Numbered from the stretch's first letter, positions 47,881 to 56,781 are shown. The stretch: 64,000 bases of DNA from Amycolatopsis coloradensis (GCF_001953865.1 NZ_MQUQ01000003.1:323917-387916); one strand, 5' to 3'. Notes: a model not told the origin generated them from the letters alone. A program made the numbers and translations.

Positions 47881-49353
47881 TCAGGCGGCCCGGAACCGGA
47901 CCTGGAACTCCGTCCGCCCCGGCAGGCTGGCGACCCTCACCTGACCGTCGTGCGCGGCGACCACGGCCGCGACGATGGCCAGTCCGAGTCCGGTGCTGCC
48001 CGCCGCCCGCGACCGCGAATCGTCGCCGCGGGCGAACCGTTCGAAGACGTCCGGGAGGATCTCCGGCGGGATCCCCGGCCCACCGTCGACAATGGACAGT
48101 GTCACCACGGAATCCACAATGGACAGAGAGGTGGCGACCTCGGTACCGGCCGGGGTGTGCGTACGGGCGTTGCCAAGCAGGTTGATCACCACCTGGTGCA
48201 GCTGATCCGCGTCGCCGAGGACGGTGATCGGTTCCGGCGGAACCTCCAGCAGCCACTTGTGCCCCGGTCCGGCGACATGCGCGTCGGCGACGGCGTCCGC
48301 GACCAGCCGGGACAGATCGACCGGCCCGCGCACCACCGGACGGCCGGAGTCCAGCCGCGCGAGCAGCAGCAGATCCTCGACCAGGCCGGTCATCCGCGTC
48401 GATTCCGACTCCACCCTGCCCATCGCGAACGCGATGTCCGGCGGCACTTCGGAGCCGGAGCGCCGGGTGAGTTCCGCGTAGCCGCGGATGGCCGCGAGCG
48501 GGGTCCGCAGTTCGTGGCTGGCGTCCGCGACGAACCGGCGCACCCGGCTCTCACTGGCCTGGCGGGCGGACAGCGCGTGGGAGATGTGGCCGAGCATGCG
48601 GTTGAGCGCGAAGCCGACCTTGCCGACCTCGGTCCGCGGATCTGTGTCCACCTCGGACACTCGTTCGGACAACGCCACTTCGCCGCGGTCCAAGGGAAGT
48701 TCGGCGACCCTGGACGCGGTCGCGGCCAGCCGGTCGAGTGGTTTCATGGTGCGCCGCACCGTGACGGCGCCGAGCGCGCCCGCCAGCAGGATGCCGCCGA
48801 TGGCCACCCCGCCGAAGATGAAACCCAGGTTCCACAAGGTGTCCGTGACGTCCTTGGTGGGCAGTCCGGTGATCGCGATGCCACCGTTGGAAGTCTGCTT
48901 CGCCACCACGCGGTACTCCCCGAGCGACCCGAGGTCCACGTCGGTCGGCTCGTTTCCCGGCTTCGACCGCACAAGCGTGTCGACCTGGGCCCGGGTGATC
49001 TCGTCGTGCGGGAACGGATCGGTGACCTTCGCGTCGTAGCTGGACCGCAGCACGGCGGCGAGCACACGACCGTCCGGGAACACGTTCACGAACAGGGAAC
49101 CGGTGCTCTGCCCGTAGGCCCGCAAGCCCTCGGGAACCCTTTCCCCGCCAGGACGGCCCGGTGGCGGCGGACGGCTGGCGCGTTGACTGGTTTCGTCGAG
49201 CCGGGAGTCGAGCTGGTCGATCAGGAAGTCCCGCAACGCCAGTTCGGTCGCCACGCCCACCACCAGGCAGACGAGCGCGAGCAGCCCCGCGACCTGCGCG
49301 ATCAGCCGCCGCCGCAGGGACCAAGGCCGCTCAGCCCGCGGGCTTGAGGACAT
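47881..49353 (-). CDS. Sensor histidine kinase, OmpR-partner type
   Basis: A 490-residue two-TM sensor kinase. TM1 (about 15-35), an extracellular sensor loop (40-155), TM2 (about 158-180), HAMP (to about 250), HisKA with SHELRTPLAAIRG, and HATPase with NLLGNARTHTPAG, DGGPGIPPE and GSTGLGLAIV. Its first 23 bases overlap the response regulator upstream, so the two are translated together. It resembles actinomycete kinases of the TcrY/MtrB-like group; the signal is unknown. Confidence 0.93.
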   Translation of the reverse strand: MSSSPRAERPWSLRRRLIAQVAGLLALVCLVVGVATELALRDFLIDQLDSRLDETSQRASRPPPPGRPGGERVPEGLRAYGQSTGSLFVNVFPDGRVLAAVLRSSYDAKVTDPFPHDEITRAQVDTLVRSKPGNEPTDVDLGSLGEYRVVAKQTSNGGIAITGLPTKDVTDTLWNLGFIFGGVAIGGILLAGALGAVTVRRTMKPLDRLAATASRVAELPLDRGEVALSERVSEVDTDPRTEVGKVGFALNRMLGHISHALSARQASESRVRRFVADASHELRTPLAAIRGYAELTRRSGSEVPPDIAFAMGRVESESTRMTGLVEDLLLLARLDSGRPVVRGPVDLSRLVADAVADAHVAGPGHKWLLEVPPEPITVLGDADQLHQVVINLLGNARTHTPAGTEVATSLSIVDSVVTLSIVDGGPGIPPEILPDVFERFARGDDSRSRAAGSTGLGLAIVAAVVAAHDGQVRVASLPGRTEFQVRFRAA

Positions 49354-50080
49354 ACCCGGCGCCGCGCATCGTGTGGATCATCGGTTCCCTGTCGGCGTCG
49401 ATCTTCTTGCGAAGGTAGGAAATGTACAGCTCGACGATGTTGGCCTGCCCGCCGAAGTCGTAGCTCCACACCCGGTCCAGGATCTGCGCCTTGGAAAGCA
49501 CGCGTTTCGGATTGCGCATGAGGTAGCGCAGCAGTTCGAACTCGGTGGCGGTCAGCGGCACCGGATCGCCGCCGCGGTACACCTCGCGACTGTCCTCGTC
49601 CAGGGTCAGGTCGCCGACGACCAGCGTCGAACCGCTCGGCCCGGCGACCCCGCCCGCGCGCCGGAGCAGCGCCCGCAACCGCAGCGCGACCTCCTCCAGG
49701 CTGAACGGTTTGGTGACGTAGTCGTCGCCGCCCGCGGTGAGGCCGGCGATCCTGTCCTCCACCGCGTCCTTCGCGGTGAGGAACAGCACCGGCAGGTTCG
49801 GCGACTCGGATCGCAGGCGGCGCAGCACTTCCAGGCCGTTCATATCCGGCAGCATGACGTCCAGTACCACCGCGTCCGGCCGGAATTCCCTGGCGACGCG
49901 GACCGCCTCGATGCCGTCGGCGGCGGTGCGGATGTCCCAGCCCTCCATGCGCAGGGCCATCGACACGAGTTCGGACAAGGTCGCCTCGTCGTCGACGACC
50001 AGCACCCGCACGGGGCTGCCGTCGGCACGGCGCAGGCCTGCCTTCGCGGAACCGGACGAAGGGACGTTCACACTGGTCAT
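49331..50080 (-). CDS. OmpR-family response regulator
   Basis: A 249-residue protein: receiver domain (about 24-140; LVVDDEATL, phospho-Asp in VVLDVMLPDMNG, Lys in YVTKPF) and winged-helix DNA-binding domain (about 152-245; LTATEFELLRYLMRNPKRVLSK, IVELYISYLRKKID). The ATG at 50080 has AGGATGG upstream. It pairs with the downstream kinase. Neighbouring secreted or membrane genes (50146 and 50891) may be targets. Confidence 0.93.
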   Translation of the reverse strand: MTSVNVPSSGSAKAGLRRADGSPVRVLVVDDEATLSELVSMALRMEGWDIRTAADGIEAVRVAREFRPDAVVLDVMLPDMNGLEVLRRLRSESPNLPVLFLTAKDAVEDRIAGLTAGGDDYVTKPFSLEEVALRLRALLRRAGGVAGPSGSTLVVGDLTLDEDSREVYRGGDPVPLTATEFELLRYLMRNPKRVLSKAQILDRVWSYDFGGQANIVELYISYLRKKIDADREPMIHTMRGAGYVLKPAG

Positions 50081-50145
50081 GGTGCCATCCTGGGTGGTGC
50101 CGTTGAGGCTTCCCTGTGTCCCGGCTGTGCGTTTCCTGTGAACGA

Positions 50146-50781
50146 TCACCCGGCCGTGGCGAACGGGCGGAGGCGCTCGGCGAGGGCGGCCGGATCCGGT
50201 TTCGGCAGCACGTACGTCGGAATCTGCTCGGAGCGCCGGTTCATCCATTCCGGGCAGGTGTACGCGGTACCGGGCAGGTCGAAGCGGCCAAGGGGTTTCG
50301 CGGTCGCCGCCTCGTAGACCCGGTAGGTGAAGGTCGCGGCGAGCACCGGGGCGGTGGTGAAGAGGGCGTTGCGGCACCGGCCGATTTCCTCGCCATCGCC
50401 GACCCCGTGGCGGTACTGGCAGACGATCAGCTGGATCCCGGGTTCGGTCGCGCCCGTCGCCCGCCAGTCCGGCGGCAGGCCGGTTTCGCCGGTGACGTCC
50501 TCCATGTCGCCGTCCAGCCGGAGGCCTGCCGAATCCCTCGGCTCGATTTGACGAACATCGAAGACCAGCAAGGGATGCGGCGCCCCACCCCTGTACGGGG
50601 CGGCCCGGCCCGGCAGCTCGTAGGTCTCCGCGGTGGCGTCGCTGTCCTGGGCCGTCGGGCAGAACGCCGGCGGCGTGCCTTGGAAGGCACCGGTGCGCCA
50701 GGCGATCAGGAGGGCGATGAGGCACAACGGCACGAGCACGATCGCCAGGACACCGACTCGCCGACCCACACCGGAAAGCAT
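50146..50781 (-). CDS. Membrane-anchored protein of unknown function
   Basis: A 211-residue protein with one N-terminal TM (about 8-28) and an extracytoplasmic domain containing four Cys (FCPTAQ, IVCQY, GRCRNA, YTCPEW) that may form two disulfides. No family recognised. It is upstream of and co-directional with the response regulator gene (65-base gap) and divergent from the DUF5666-like gene. Confidence 0.65.
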   Translation of the reverse strand: MLSGVGRRVGVLAIVLVPLCLIALLIAWRTGAFQGTPPAFCPTAQDSDATAETYELPGRAAPYRGGAPHPLLVFDVRQIEPRDSAGLRLDGDMEDVTGETGLPPDWRATGATEPGIQLIVCQYRHGVGDGEEIGRCRNALFTTAPVLAATFTYRVYEAATAKPLGRFDLPGTAYTCPEWMNRRSEQIPTYVLPKPDPAALAERLRPFATAG

Positions 50782-50890
50782 GCCGGAATCGGCCTCGGAT
50801 CGGAATCACAGCGCGTGCCCACCGGCGGCACAGCTTCCGCACAGCGACGGCGGCGAGCATGGCCGCAACCGAGGACACGGAGGCGACCTG

Positions 50891-51472
50891 ATGACCGAAC
50901 CGACCAAACCCGCCGAGCCCCCGGCGGGTGAGACCGCCGCCTGGGGCGCGCCCGCGCCGGCAGGTGAACCCAAGAAGGCCTGGTCGGGCCGCAAGACCGC
51001 GATCGCGGCCGGGGTGGCGGTGGTGATCGCCGCCGGTGGCGGGGCCGCCATCTGGGCCGGGACCGTCGCGAACGGCGCCGAACAGGGGCAGGGCGGGATG
51101 ATGGGCGGCCCCGGCGGCGGCCGGATGCTCATCGGCCCCGGCGGGGGCGTGCCACGTGACACGCTGCACGGCGACTTCGTCGTCTCCGACGGCAAGGGCG
51201 GCTACACCACCGAACGGCTGCAGACCGGGGAAATCACCGAAATCAGCGCGACATCCGTCAGCTTGACCAGCAAGGACGGCTACAAACAGGCGTACACGAT
51301 CGATACGTCGACCCGGAAGACCGGCGATCCCAAGACCGGCGAGACGGTGACGGTGACCGCCAAGGTCGCCGGGAACACCGCGACGGCGACGACCATCGGG
51401 CAGGCCGGGCAGACCCAGCGCGGCCAGAACGGCGGCCAGCCGGGCCAGGACGGCCCCCGGCGCGGCTACTGA
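50891..51472 (+). CDS. DUF5666-like membrane-anchored protein
   Basis: A 193-residue protein: cytosolic Pro-rich N-terminus, one TM (about 36-56), a Gly/Met-rich stretch (GGMMGGPGGGRM), a beta domain (about 95-170; TGEITEISATSVSLTSKDGY) similar to DUF5666, and a Gln/Gly-rich tail. The ATG at 50891 follows GGAGGCGACCTG. Proteins of this type often sit beside two-component systems in actinomycetes; the function is unknown. It overlaps the convergent P-loop gene by seven bases. Confidence 0.72.
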   Translation: MTEPTKPAEPPAGETAAWGAPAPAGEPKKAWSGRKTAIAAGVAVVIAAGGGAAIWAGTVANGAEQGQGGMMGGPGGGRMLIGPGGGVPRDTLHGDFVVSDGKGGYTTERLQTGEITEISATSVSLTSKDGYKQAYTIDTSTRKTGDPKTGETVTVTAKVAGNTATATTIGQAGQTQRGQNGGQPGQDGPRRGY

Positions 51473-52539
51473 CGGACGACGTCGAGCAGTGCGGCGGCGG
51501 TCTCGCCGGGCTTCTGCCCGGAGGTGTCGAGGACGACGCGAGGGCCAGGGTCGCGCCGCATCCGGGCCGCCTCGGCGATCGCGCGGGCGGCCACCCGGTC
51601 CCGCACACCGGGTGGCGCGCCGCGTAACTCGTCACCCGCCAGCAACGCGGATTCGCCCTCGGCCCGGCGCCCGACGCGTTCGGTGAGGGTCGCGGCGTCC
51701 GCGTCGAGATGGACGACGGTGACCTCCTCGAAGACCTGCCGGTGCTCCGGACCGAATTCCCTGGCCACCACGAGCAGTCGCCGCGCTCCGGCCTCGCGGT
51801 AGCCGCGCCAGACGGCCGCGAGGTTCGCCGCCTCCACGGCCGGATCCGGGCCCGGGTGGACGAACCCGAACTGCGCGAGATCGACGTAGGCGACCGGCGT
51901 CTCCCGCTGCCAGAAGTCCCGCAGCACGCTCCACGCGGCTGTCGACTTGCCGACCGCCGTCGGGCCGGTCACCACGGTCACCGGTCCGGGATGCGGCTCC
52001 ACGGGATCCGGCGGGCGGACCGGCCCGTCGGCCACGAGACAGCGCCGGAACAGGGCTTCCACGGTTTCACCGGGTCGCTGCCCGGTCGTGTCCATCTCCT
52101 CGCCGAAACCGGTGCGGTCGTAGGCATCCGCCACCGCGAAGAGGTCGGGCAGCGCCTCGGAGGGCGAACCGCGCTCGAGGAACCGGCGCCGGAGTTCATC
52201 GCGATCGCACGTCAACCGGACGAGCGTGAGAGCGAAGTCGCTGCCCTCGAAGGACCGCTCGACACCGTTTTCCGGATCCACCACCCCGGACACGACGAGC
52301 TGCCTGGCACCCCGGCGGCGCAGGATCTCCAGGACCCGCAGCAAGTTGGCCGCTTTGATGGCGTGCGAGGCGTCGCCTCCGCCCGGCGGCGGGCCGATGA
52401 GCCCGAGCTGATCGATGTCGACGTACGCGACGTTGCCGCCCGATTCGAGGACGCGGGTGTACAAACCCCAGGCGGTGGTGGATTTCCCCGCGCCCGGCGC
52501 CCCGGTCGTCCAGAGCACGGGCGTCTTCGTCGTCCCCAT
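51466..52539 (-). CDS. Tandem P-loop NTPase (two kinase-like domains)
   Basis: A 357-residue protein made of two similar halves, each with a Walker A motif (GAPGAGKST about 13-21; GPTAVGKST about 190-198). Each is followed by a strand VAYVDIDQLG / VAYVDLAQFG and by a later GARQLVVSG / GARRLLVVA. The second parts also match, including the ends (TGQRPGETVEALF / SGQKPGETAAALL), so the gene arose by internal duplication of a small nucleotide or adenylylsulfate-kinase-like domain. The ATG at 52539 is preferred over longer starts. Substrate unknown. Confidence 0.8.
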   Translation of the reverse strand: MGTTKTPVLWTTGAPGAGKSTTAWGLYTRVLESGGNVAYVDIDQLGLIGPPPGGGDASHAIKAANLLRVLEILRRRGARQLVVSGVVDPENGVERSFEGSDFALTLVRLTCDRDELRRRFLERGSPSEALPDLFAVADAYDRTGFGEEMDTTGQRPGETVEALFRRCLVADGPVRPPDPVEPHPGPVTVVTGPTAVGKSTAAWSVLRDFWQRETPVAYVDLAQFGFVHPGPDPAVEAANLAAVWRGYREAGARRLLVVAREFGPEHRQVFEEVTVVHLDADAATLTERVGRRAEGESALLAGDELRGAPPGVRDRVAARAIAEAARMRRDPGPRVVLDTSGQKPGETAAALLDVVRQ

Positions 52540-52591
52540 GGCTTTCGATCTTAGGAACCCCTGTCCACCGAAATAGGGCAGAGTTGGGCGC

Positions 52592-53767
52592 GTGCGGGAC
52601 ATCAGTGGTTCGCTGGCGAGACAGGCCTGCGCGGTCGCGGCCGTCTGCCTGGTCGCCGACGCCGGGCGGTTCCTCATCGCCGGACCACCGCTTTCGCTCG
52701 GCTGGCAGGTGTGGGTGATCCTGCTCGGCGGAATCCTCGCGAACAGCGCGCTGGCCGGGCCGTCACGGTATTCCGGCTGGGTTTCGGCCGCCCACGGCGT
52801 ACTGCTCGCCGCCGCGCCGCTCCTGCTCTTCCCGTACGACCACTACTTGCAGGCCACCAACGCGGGCGTGCTGATCGCGGGTTACCGCGCGGGCGCCTGG
52901 CTGTCGGCCAAACCGGCGCTGGCGGCTCTGGCGGCGATGCTCGCCGGGCTCGTCGCCGGCAACCTCATCCCGGTCGACCGGGGGGATCGCGACTGGCGGC
53001 TGTTGCTCATCGACGTCGGGGTGAGCGGACTGCTGCCGTGGATGGTCGGCCGTTACACGACCGCGCGGCGCGCATACATCGCCGATCTCCAGCGCGCGGA
53101 GGAACAACGTCAGCAGCACGAAGCCGAGGCTGTGCGCCGAGCCGTCACCGAAGAGCGCACGACGATCGCCCGGGACCTGCACGACGTGATCTCCCATCAC
53201 GTCAGCGCGATCGGTGTGCACGCCGGCGCCGCACGGCTCGGACTGCCGGAGGGTGAACCCGCCGTCCGGCGTTCGCTCTCCGCCGTCGAATCTTCGAGCC
53301 GCGCCGCGATGGCCGACCTCCGGCGCCTGCTGGATCTGTTGCACGGCAGGGAGAACGGGGACGCGCAGCGGCAGCCTGGGCTGGACAATCTCGACGAGCT
53401 GCTCGACAACCTCCGCACCGCCGGGCTGCCCGCGCGGTTGACCAGTCACGGCGGGCCGCGGGAACTGCCGGGCTCGGTGGACGTCGCGCTGTACCGCATC
53501 GCGCAGGAGGCGCTGACGAACGCGCTCCGGCACGGCTCCGGCGGAACCCTGGAAATAGACCTCGCCTACCGGCAGACCGAAGTCGTCCTCACGATCACGA
53601 ACGAATTCGGCCGGCCGCCCCGGCGTACCTCGGCCGAGTCGACGAAACGTGGTCTCGCCGGGATCAGGCAACGGGTCGCGCTGTTCGGCGGGCAGGTGGC
53701 ATGCGGACCGCTCGACGACGGGCGGCGCTGGCGGGTTCGAGTCGGTTTTCCTTTGGAGGCGGAATGA
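52592..53767 (+). CDS. Sensor histidine kinase, NarL-partner type
   Basis: A 391-residue kinase. Five or so hydrophobic helices (about 8-155), a short coiled region, the HisKA_3 box with IARDLHDVISHHVSAIGVHA (His about 200), and HATPase (about 290-388; IAQEALTNALRHG, GLAGIRQRVALFGG). The GTG start is 52 bases from the divergent P-loop gene. Its stop overlaps the response-regulator start (ATGA). Confidence 0.92.
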   Translation: MRDISGSLARQACAVAAVCLVADAGRFLIAGPPLSLGWQVWVILLGGILANSALAGPSRYSGWVSAAHGVLLAAAPLLLFPYDHYLQATNAGVLIAGYRAGAWLSAKPALAALAAMLAGLVAGNLIPVDRGDRDWRLLLIDVGVSGLLPWMVGRYTTARRAYIADLQRAEEQRQQHEAEAVRRAVTEERTTIARDLHDVISHHVSAIGVHAGAARLGLPEGEPAVRRSLSAVESSSRAAMADLRRLLDLLHGRENGDAQRQPGLDNLDELLDNLRTAGLPARLTSHGGPRELPGSVDVALYRIAQEALTNALRHGSGGTLEIDLAYRQTEVVLTITNEFGRPPRRTSAESTKRGLAGIRQRVALFGGQVACGPLDDGRRWRVRVGFPLEAE

Positions 53768-54420
53768 TCCGGGTTCTGCTGGCGGACGACCACGCGATGT
53801 TCCGGTCCGGGATGCGCGCGGTGCTGGACACCCAGGCGGACTTCGACTGCGTCGGTGAGGCGGCCGACGGACGGGAGGCCATCGCGCAGGCGGCCGCGCT
53901 GCGCCCGGACGTCGCGGTGCTCGACGTCCGGATGCCCAAATTGGACGGTCTCGCCGCGACCGAGGCGATCATGTCCGCGCCTGGCAACGACACGCGGGTC
54001 CTCGTGCTGACGACCTACGACTCCGACGAGTACGTGTACCGCGCGCTGCGGGCCGGTGCGAGCGGTTTCCTGTTGAAGAGCCTCGCGCCCGAAGAACTCG
54101 TTTCGGCGATGCGAGTGGCCGCGCGCGGCGACGCGCTGATCGACCCGACGGTGACCCGGCGGCTGGTGTCGGCCTTCGCCACCAGCATCGAGCCCGTCGC
54201 CGCCGAACCGGCTGAGCTGGAACGGCTCACCTCACGCGAACGCGAAGTCCTCCTGCTGGTCGCCGACGCCTCCAGCAACGCGGAGATCGCCGCGCATCTG
54301 CACGTGGGCGAGGAGACGGTGAAGACCCACGTTTCCCGTATCCTCGCCAAATTGGGGCTGCGCGACCGGGTACACGCCGTCGTCTACGCCTACCGGAACG
54401 GTCTCGTCGGCGGCCGGTGA
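53764..54420 (+). CDS. LuxR/NarL-family response regulator
   Basis: A 218-residue regulator: receiver (1-120; LLADDHAMFRSGM, phospho-Asp in VAVLDVRMPKLDG, Lys in GFLLKSLAPEEL) and LuxR HTH (about 150-210; LTSREREVLLLVADASSNAE, HVGEETVKTHVSRILAKLGL). It is translationally coupled to the kinase. The target is unknown; the small membrane protein downstream may be part of the operon. Confidence 0.93.
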   Translation: MIRVLLADDHAMFRSGMRAVLDTQADFDCVGEAADGREAIAQAAALRPDVAVLDVRMPKLDGLAATEAIMSAPGNDTRVLVLTTYDSDEYVYRALRAGASGFLLKSLAPEELVSAMRVAARGDALIDPTVTRRLVSAFATSIEPVAAEPAELERLTSREREVLLLVADASSNAEIAAHLHVGEETVKTHVSRILAKLGLRDRVHAVVYAYRNGLVGGR

Positions 54421-54487
54421 TCGGTTTCGCCGGACGGGGCTCCCGGTGCCAGAATCCGGAGGACACGTCGAGGCAGGGAGCTTGCGG

Positions 54488-54694
54488 ATGAAGCGCTGGG
54501 TCACGCTCACGATCGGACTGGTCTTCCTGCTGGTGGGCGGCGTCTGGGTGCTTCAGGGTGCCGGGGTGCTGACCGGCAGTTTCATGACCGGGCAGAAGCT
54601 GTGGTTCCTGATCGGGCTGGTCGCGTTCCTGATCGGGGTGGTGCTGGTGGCTGCCACCGCCCGCGGTTCGAAGCGGGCGCCCACCGACGAGTAG
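54488..54694 (+). CDS. Small two-TM membrane protein
   Basis: A 68-residue protein, nearly all membrane: TM1 about 5-24, TM2 about 33-57, with a charged tail (RGSKRAPTDE). AGGGAG precedes the ATG at 54488. It lies 67 bases after the response regulator, in the same direction. Function unknown. Confidence 0.72.
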   Translation: MKRWVTLTIGLVFLLVGGVWVLQGAGVLTGSFMTGQKLWFLIGLVAFLIGVVLVAATARGSKRAPTDE

Positions 54695-54720
54695 GTGCCT
54701 GACTTCGGGCCCAGATCGCC

Positions 54721-54902
54721 GACTCACGTGACCAGATGGCCGACTCACGTGCCCAGATGGCCGACTCACGTGATCGAAGGCGGAACTCGCGTGCTTGGGC
54801 ACGGAACTCACGTGCTTGGAGGCGTAACTCGCGTGTCACGGCTTCAAGCACGGGAGTTACGGGTCCAATCACGCGAGTTACGGGTCTGATCACGCGTGAT
54901 CA
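54721..54902. repeat. 21-bp-period array of ACTC(A/G)CGTG units, partly inverted
   Basis: Cores RACTCRCGTG start at 54721, 54742, 54763, 54784, 54805 and 54826, exactly 21 bp apart. The reverse complement (CACGNGAGTT-like) then starts at 54849, 54870 and 54891, again 21 bp apart, and ends in TGATCACGCGTGATCA (54887-54902). The two parts can fold into one long imperfect hairpin. It lies between the small membrane gene and the end of the convergent reductase gene. Confidence 0.85.
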
Positions 54903-54915
54903 GGTGGACGACACG

Positions 54916-55359
54916 CTAGGTGAGCTTGAAGATCGGGTAGCCGGGCGCGATCTCCAGCAGCTTTTCGTCGGACGCCTTCGCGTCGACCCCGTCGAAGAAC
55001 ACGCCGACCTCGAACTTCCAGCGCTTGAGGTAGGCACGCAGGATCTCGGGCTTCTCGTCGTCGGTGAGTTCGGTGTAGGTGAAGGTCTCGGTGCGGCGCC
55101 CGACGCTGAGCTGTCCTTCACCCGCCACGCGCAGGTTGCGCACCCACTGCGTCACGCCGCGGGGGGCCACCAGGTAGCGCTCGCCGTCCAGTTCGAGCAG
55201 GTTGACCGGGACCGAGCGCGGCTCACCGCTCTTGCGGCCGCGGATCGTGAGCACCCGGCTCCCCAGGAAGCTCACCCCGAGTTTCGTCAGCTTGAGCACG
55301 CCCTCGTTGAACGCGCTGGTCGCCTTGGCCGGCTTGACGTAGCGGGTGACGGTGGTCAT
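54916..55359 (-). CDS. Deazaflavin (F420)-dependent nitroreductase-family protein
   Basis: A 147-residue split-beta-barrel protein of the Ddn type (DUF385): VLTIRGRKSGEPRSVPVNLLELDGERYLVA, seen here as GRKSGEPRSVPV and APRGVTQWVRNLR, typical F420-binding family motifs. It probably reduces quinones or nitro compounds with F420H2. It is divergent from a TetR gene with two matching operators between them, so it is probably controlled by that repressor. Confidence 0.9.
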   Translation of the reverse strand: MTTVTRYVKPAKATSAFNEGVLKLTKLGVSFLGSRVLTIRGRKSGEPRSVPVNLLELDGERYLVAPRGVTQWVRNLRVAGEGQLSVGRRTETFTYTELTDDEKPEILRAYLKRWKFEVGVFFDGVDAKASDEKLLEIAPGYPIFKLT

Positions 55360-55378
55360 TTCATTTCCTCCAGTTTTC

Positions 55379-55445
55379 GAGAGCGGCGCTCTCTATTGAG
55401 AGCAGTGAACATCAGAGCATTGCGTTATGTCAAGAGCACTGCTCT
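55379..55445. promoter_or_regulatory. Two matching palindromic operators, AGAGC-N3-GCTCT
   Basis: AGAGCGGCGCTCT (55380-55392) and AGAGCACTGCTCT (55433-55445) share the same 13-bp architecture, with half-sites also at 55398-55404, 55414-55418 and 55460-55464. They lie between the divergent reductase and TetR genes. Probable TetR binding sites. Confidence 0.75.
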
Positions 55446-55475
55446 CGTTTAGGTGCGATGCTCTATGGTGGGCGC

Positions 55476-56165
55476 ATGGCCGCCACCCAGACCGCGCGCG
55501 AACGCGCCCGCGCCGAGCTCACCCGCGAGATCAAGGACGAAGCCCGCCGCCAGCTCGCCGAAGTCGGCGCGCTCGGTCTTTCCCTCCGTGCCGTCGCACG
55601 GGAGCTGGGCATGGTCTCGTCGGCGCTCTACCGGTACTTTTCCAGCCGCGAGCAGCTGCTGACAGCCCTGATCGTCGACGCCTACAACGCCGTCGGCGAG
55701 GCCGCGGAGGCCGCCGATGACGCCGGGAAGCCCTCCTTGGCACGGTGGGAGTCGATCTGGCACGCGGTCCGCGCCTGGGCGAAGGCGCACCCGCACGAGT
55801 ACGCGCTGATCTACGGTTCGCCGATCCCCGGCTACCAGGCGCCGCAGGACACCGTCACGCCCGCGGGCCGGGTCGCGTTCGCGCTGGTCGCGATCCTGCG
55901 CGACGCCGACCTGCGGGTCGAGACCGAAGTCGGCGAGATGCCCGTCGAACTACGGCGCCAGCTCGGCTCCGTCACCGAGATCCTCAAGGTCAACCTGGGC
56001 CCCGAGACGGCTTCCCGCCTGATCATGGCCTGGACCCAGCTGTTCGGGATGATCAACTTCGAGCTGTTCGGACAGTACGTCGGCAGCGTCGACCCGCCGG
56101 ACGCCTTCTTCGCGCACGGGATCCGTCAGATGGCCGAGTTCACCGGGATCAGGATGACCGGCTGA
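55476..56165 (+). CDS. TetR-family regulator with WHG/TetR_C_13-type domain
   Basis: A 229-residue regulator. The HTH (about 12-60; ALGLSLRAVARELGMVSSALYRYF) precedes a C-terminal domain (about 80-215) with WHAVRAWAKAHPHEYALIYGSPIPGY, shown by its core AHPHEYALIYGSPIPGY, typical of the TetR_C_13 (WHG) subgroup. ATG 55476 was chosen for its GGTGGG; an ATG at 55458 adds six residues. It is divergent from the Ddn-like reductase. The 3' end overlaps the next, convergent tetR gene by 17 bases. Confidence 0.88.
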   Translation: MAATQTARERARAELTREIKDEARRQLAEVGALGLSLRAVARELGMVSSALYRYFSSREQLLTALIVDAYNAVGEAAEAADDAGKPSLARWESIWHAVRAWAKAHPHEYALIYGSPIPGYQAPQDTVTPAGRVAFALVAILRDADLRVETEVGEMPVELRRQLGSVTEILKVNLGPETASRLIMAWTQLFGMINFELFGQYVGSVDPPDAFFAHGIRQMAEFTGIRMTG

Positions 56166-56772
56166 GCGCGGTCCACGACCGCATCAGCAACTGGACCGCG
56201 TCCACCACGTCCTCGTCGCCGGTCCCTTCCGGACTGAGAAAGCGTTGCAGCAGGAGCCCGTCCTCGAGCGCGTGCAGGATCAGCGCGAGGAAGGCCGGGT
56301 CGGCGGGCGGTACCACGCCCCGCGCGGCGAGTTCGGTCTTGACCGATGTCTCCAGCAGTGCCCTTGTCGACTTCTCGCCTTCGCCGACCAGCGGGCGCGC
56401 CTCGGGATTCCGCAGCGCGTAAAGGGCCAGCTCGGTGCGCAGGGTCAGCCAGCCGCCGAGATGTTCGGCGCGCTCGACGTTCCACGCGCGCAGGCGGTCC
56501 ATCATTTCGGAGAAGGAGCCGACGCCGTCGCGCAACGCGGTGACCTCCTCGGCCTCGCGCTGGGTCCGGCGGCGCAGCAGTTCGACGACCAGCTCGTGCT
56601 TGCCGTCGAAGTTGCCGTAGAAGGCCCCGCGGGTGAATCCGGCCCGTTCGGCGATCTGCTCGACGGACGTGCCGTTGACCCCGCGTTGGGCGAACAGCTC
56701 GGCGGCCGCCGTGAGCAACCGCTGTCTGGTCTGCTCGCGGCTTTCCTCCCGCGTCAAGCGTTTCGCCGTCAC
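56149..56772 (-). CDS. TetR-family regulator
   Basis: A 207-residue regulator: HTH (about 15-60; LFAQRGVNGTSVEQIAERAG, then FYGNFDGKHEL) and a helical ligand domain. It follows a small membrane-protein gene in the same direction (nine-base gap), which it may regulate together with itself. It does not share the operator of the neighbouring tetR. Confidence 0.88.
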   Translation of the reverse strand: MTAKRLTREESREQTRQRLLTAAAELFAQRGVNGTSVEQIAERAGFTRGAFYGNFDGKHELVVELLRRRTQREAEEVTALRDGVGSFSEMMDRLRAWNVERAEHLGGWLTLRTELALYALRNPEARPLVGEGEKSTRALLETSVKTELAARGVVPPADPAFLALILHALEDGLLLQRFLSPEGTGDEDVVDAVQLLMRSWTALSRSS

Positions 56773-56781
56773 ACGGCGATC

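Noticed and set aside
54721..54902. CRISPR array
   Set aside because: The unit is only 21 bp with no spacers of CRISPR length, the orientation flips, and no cas genes are present.
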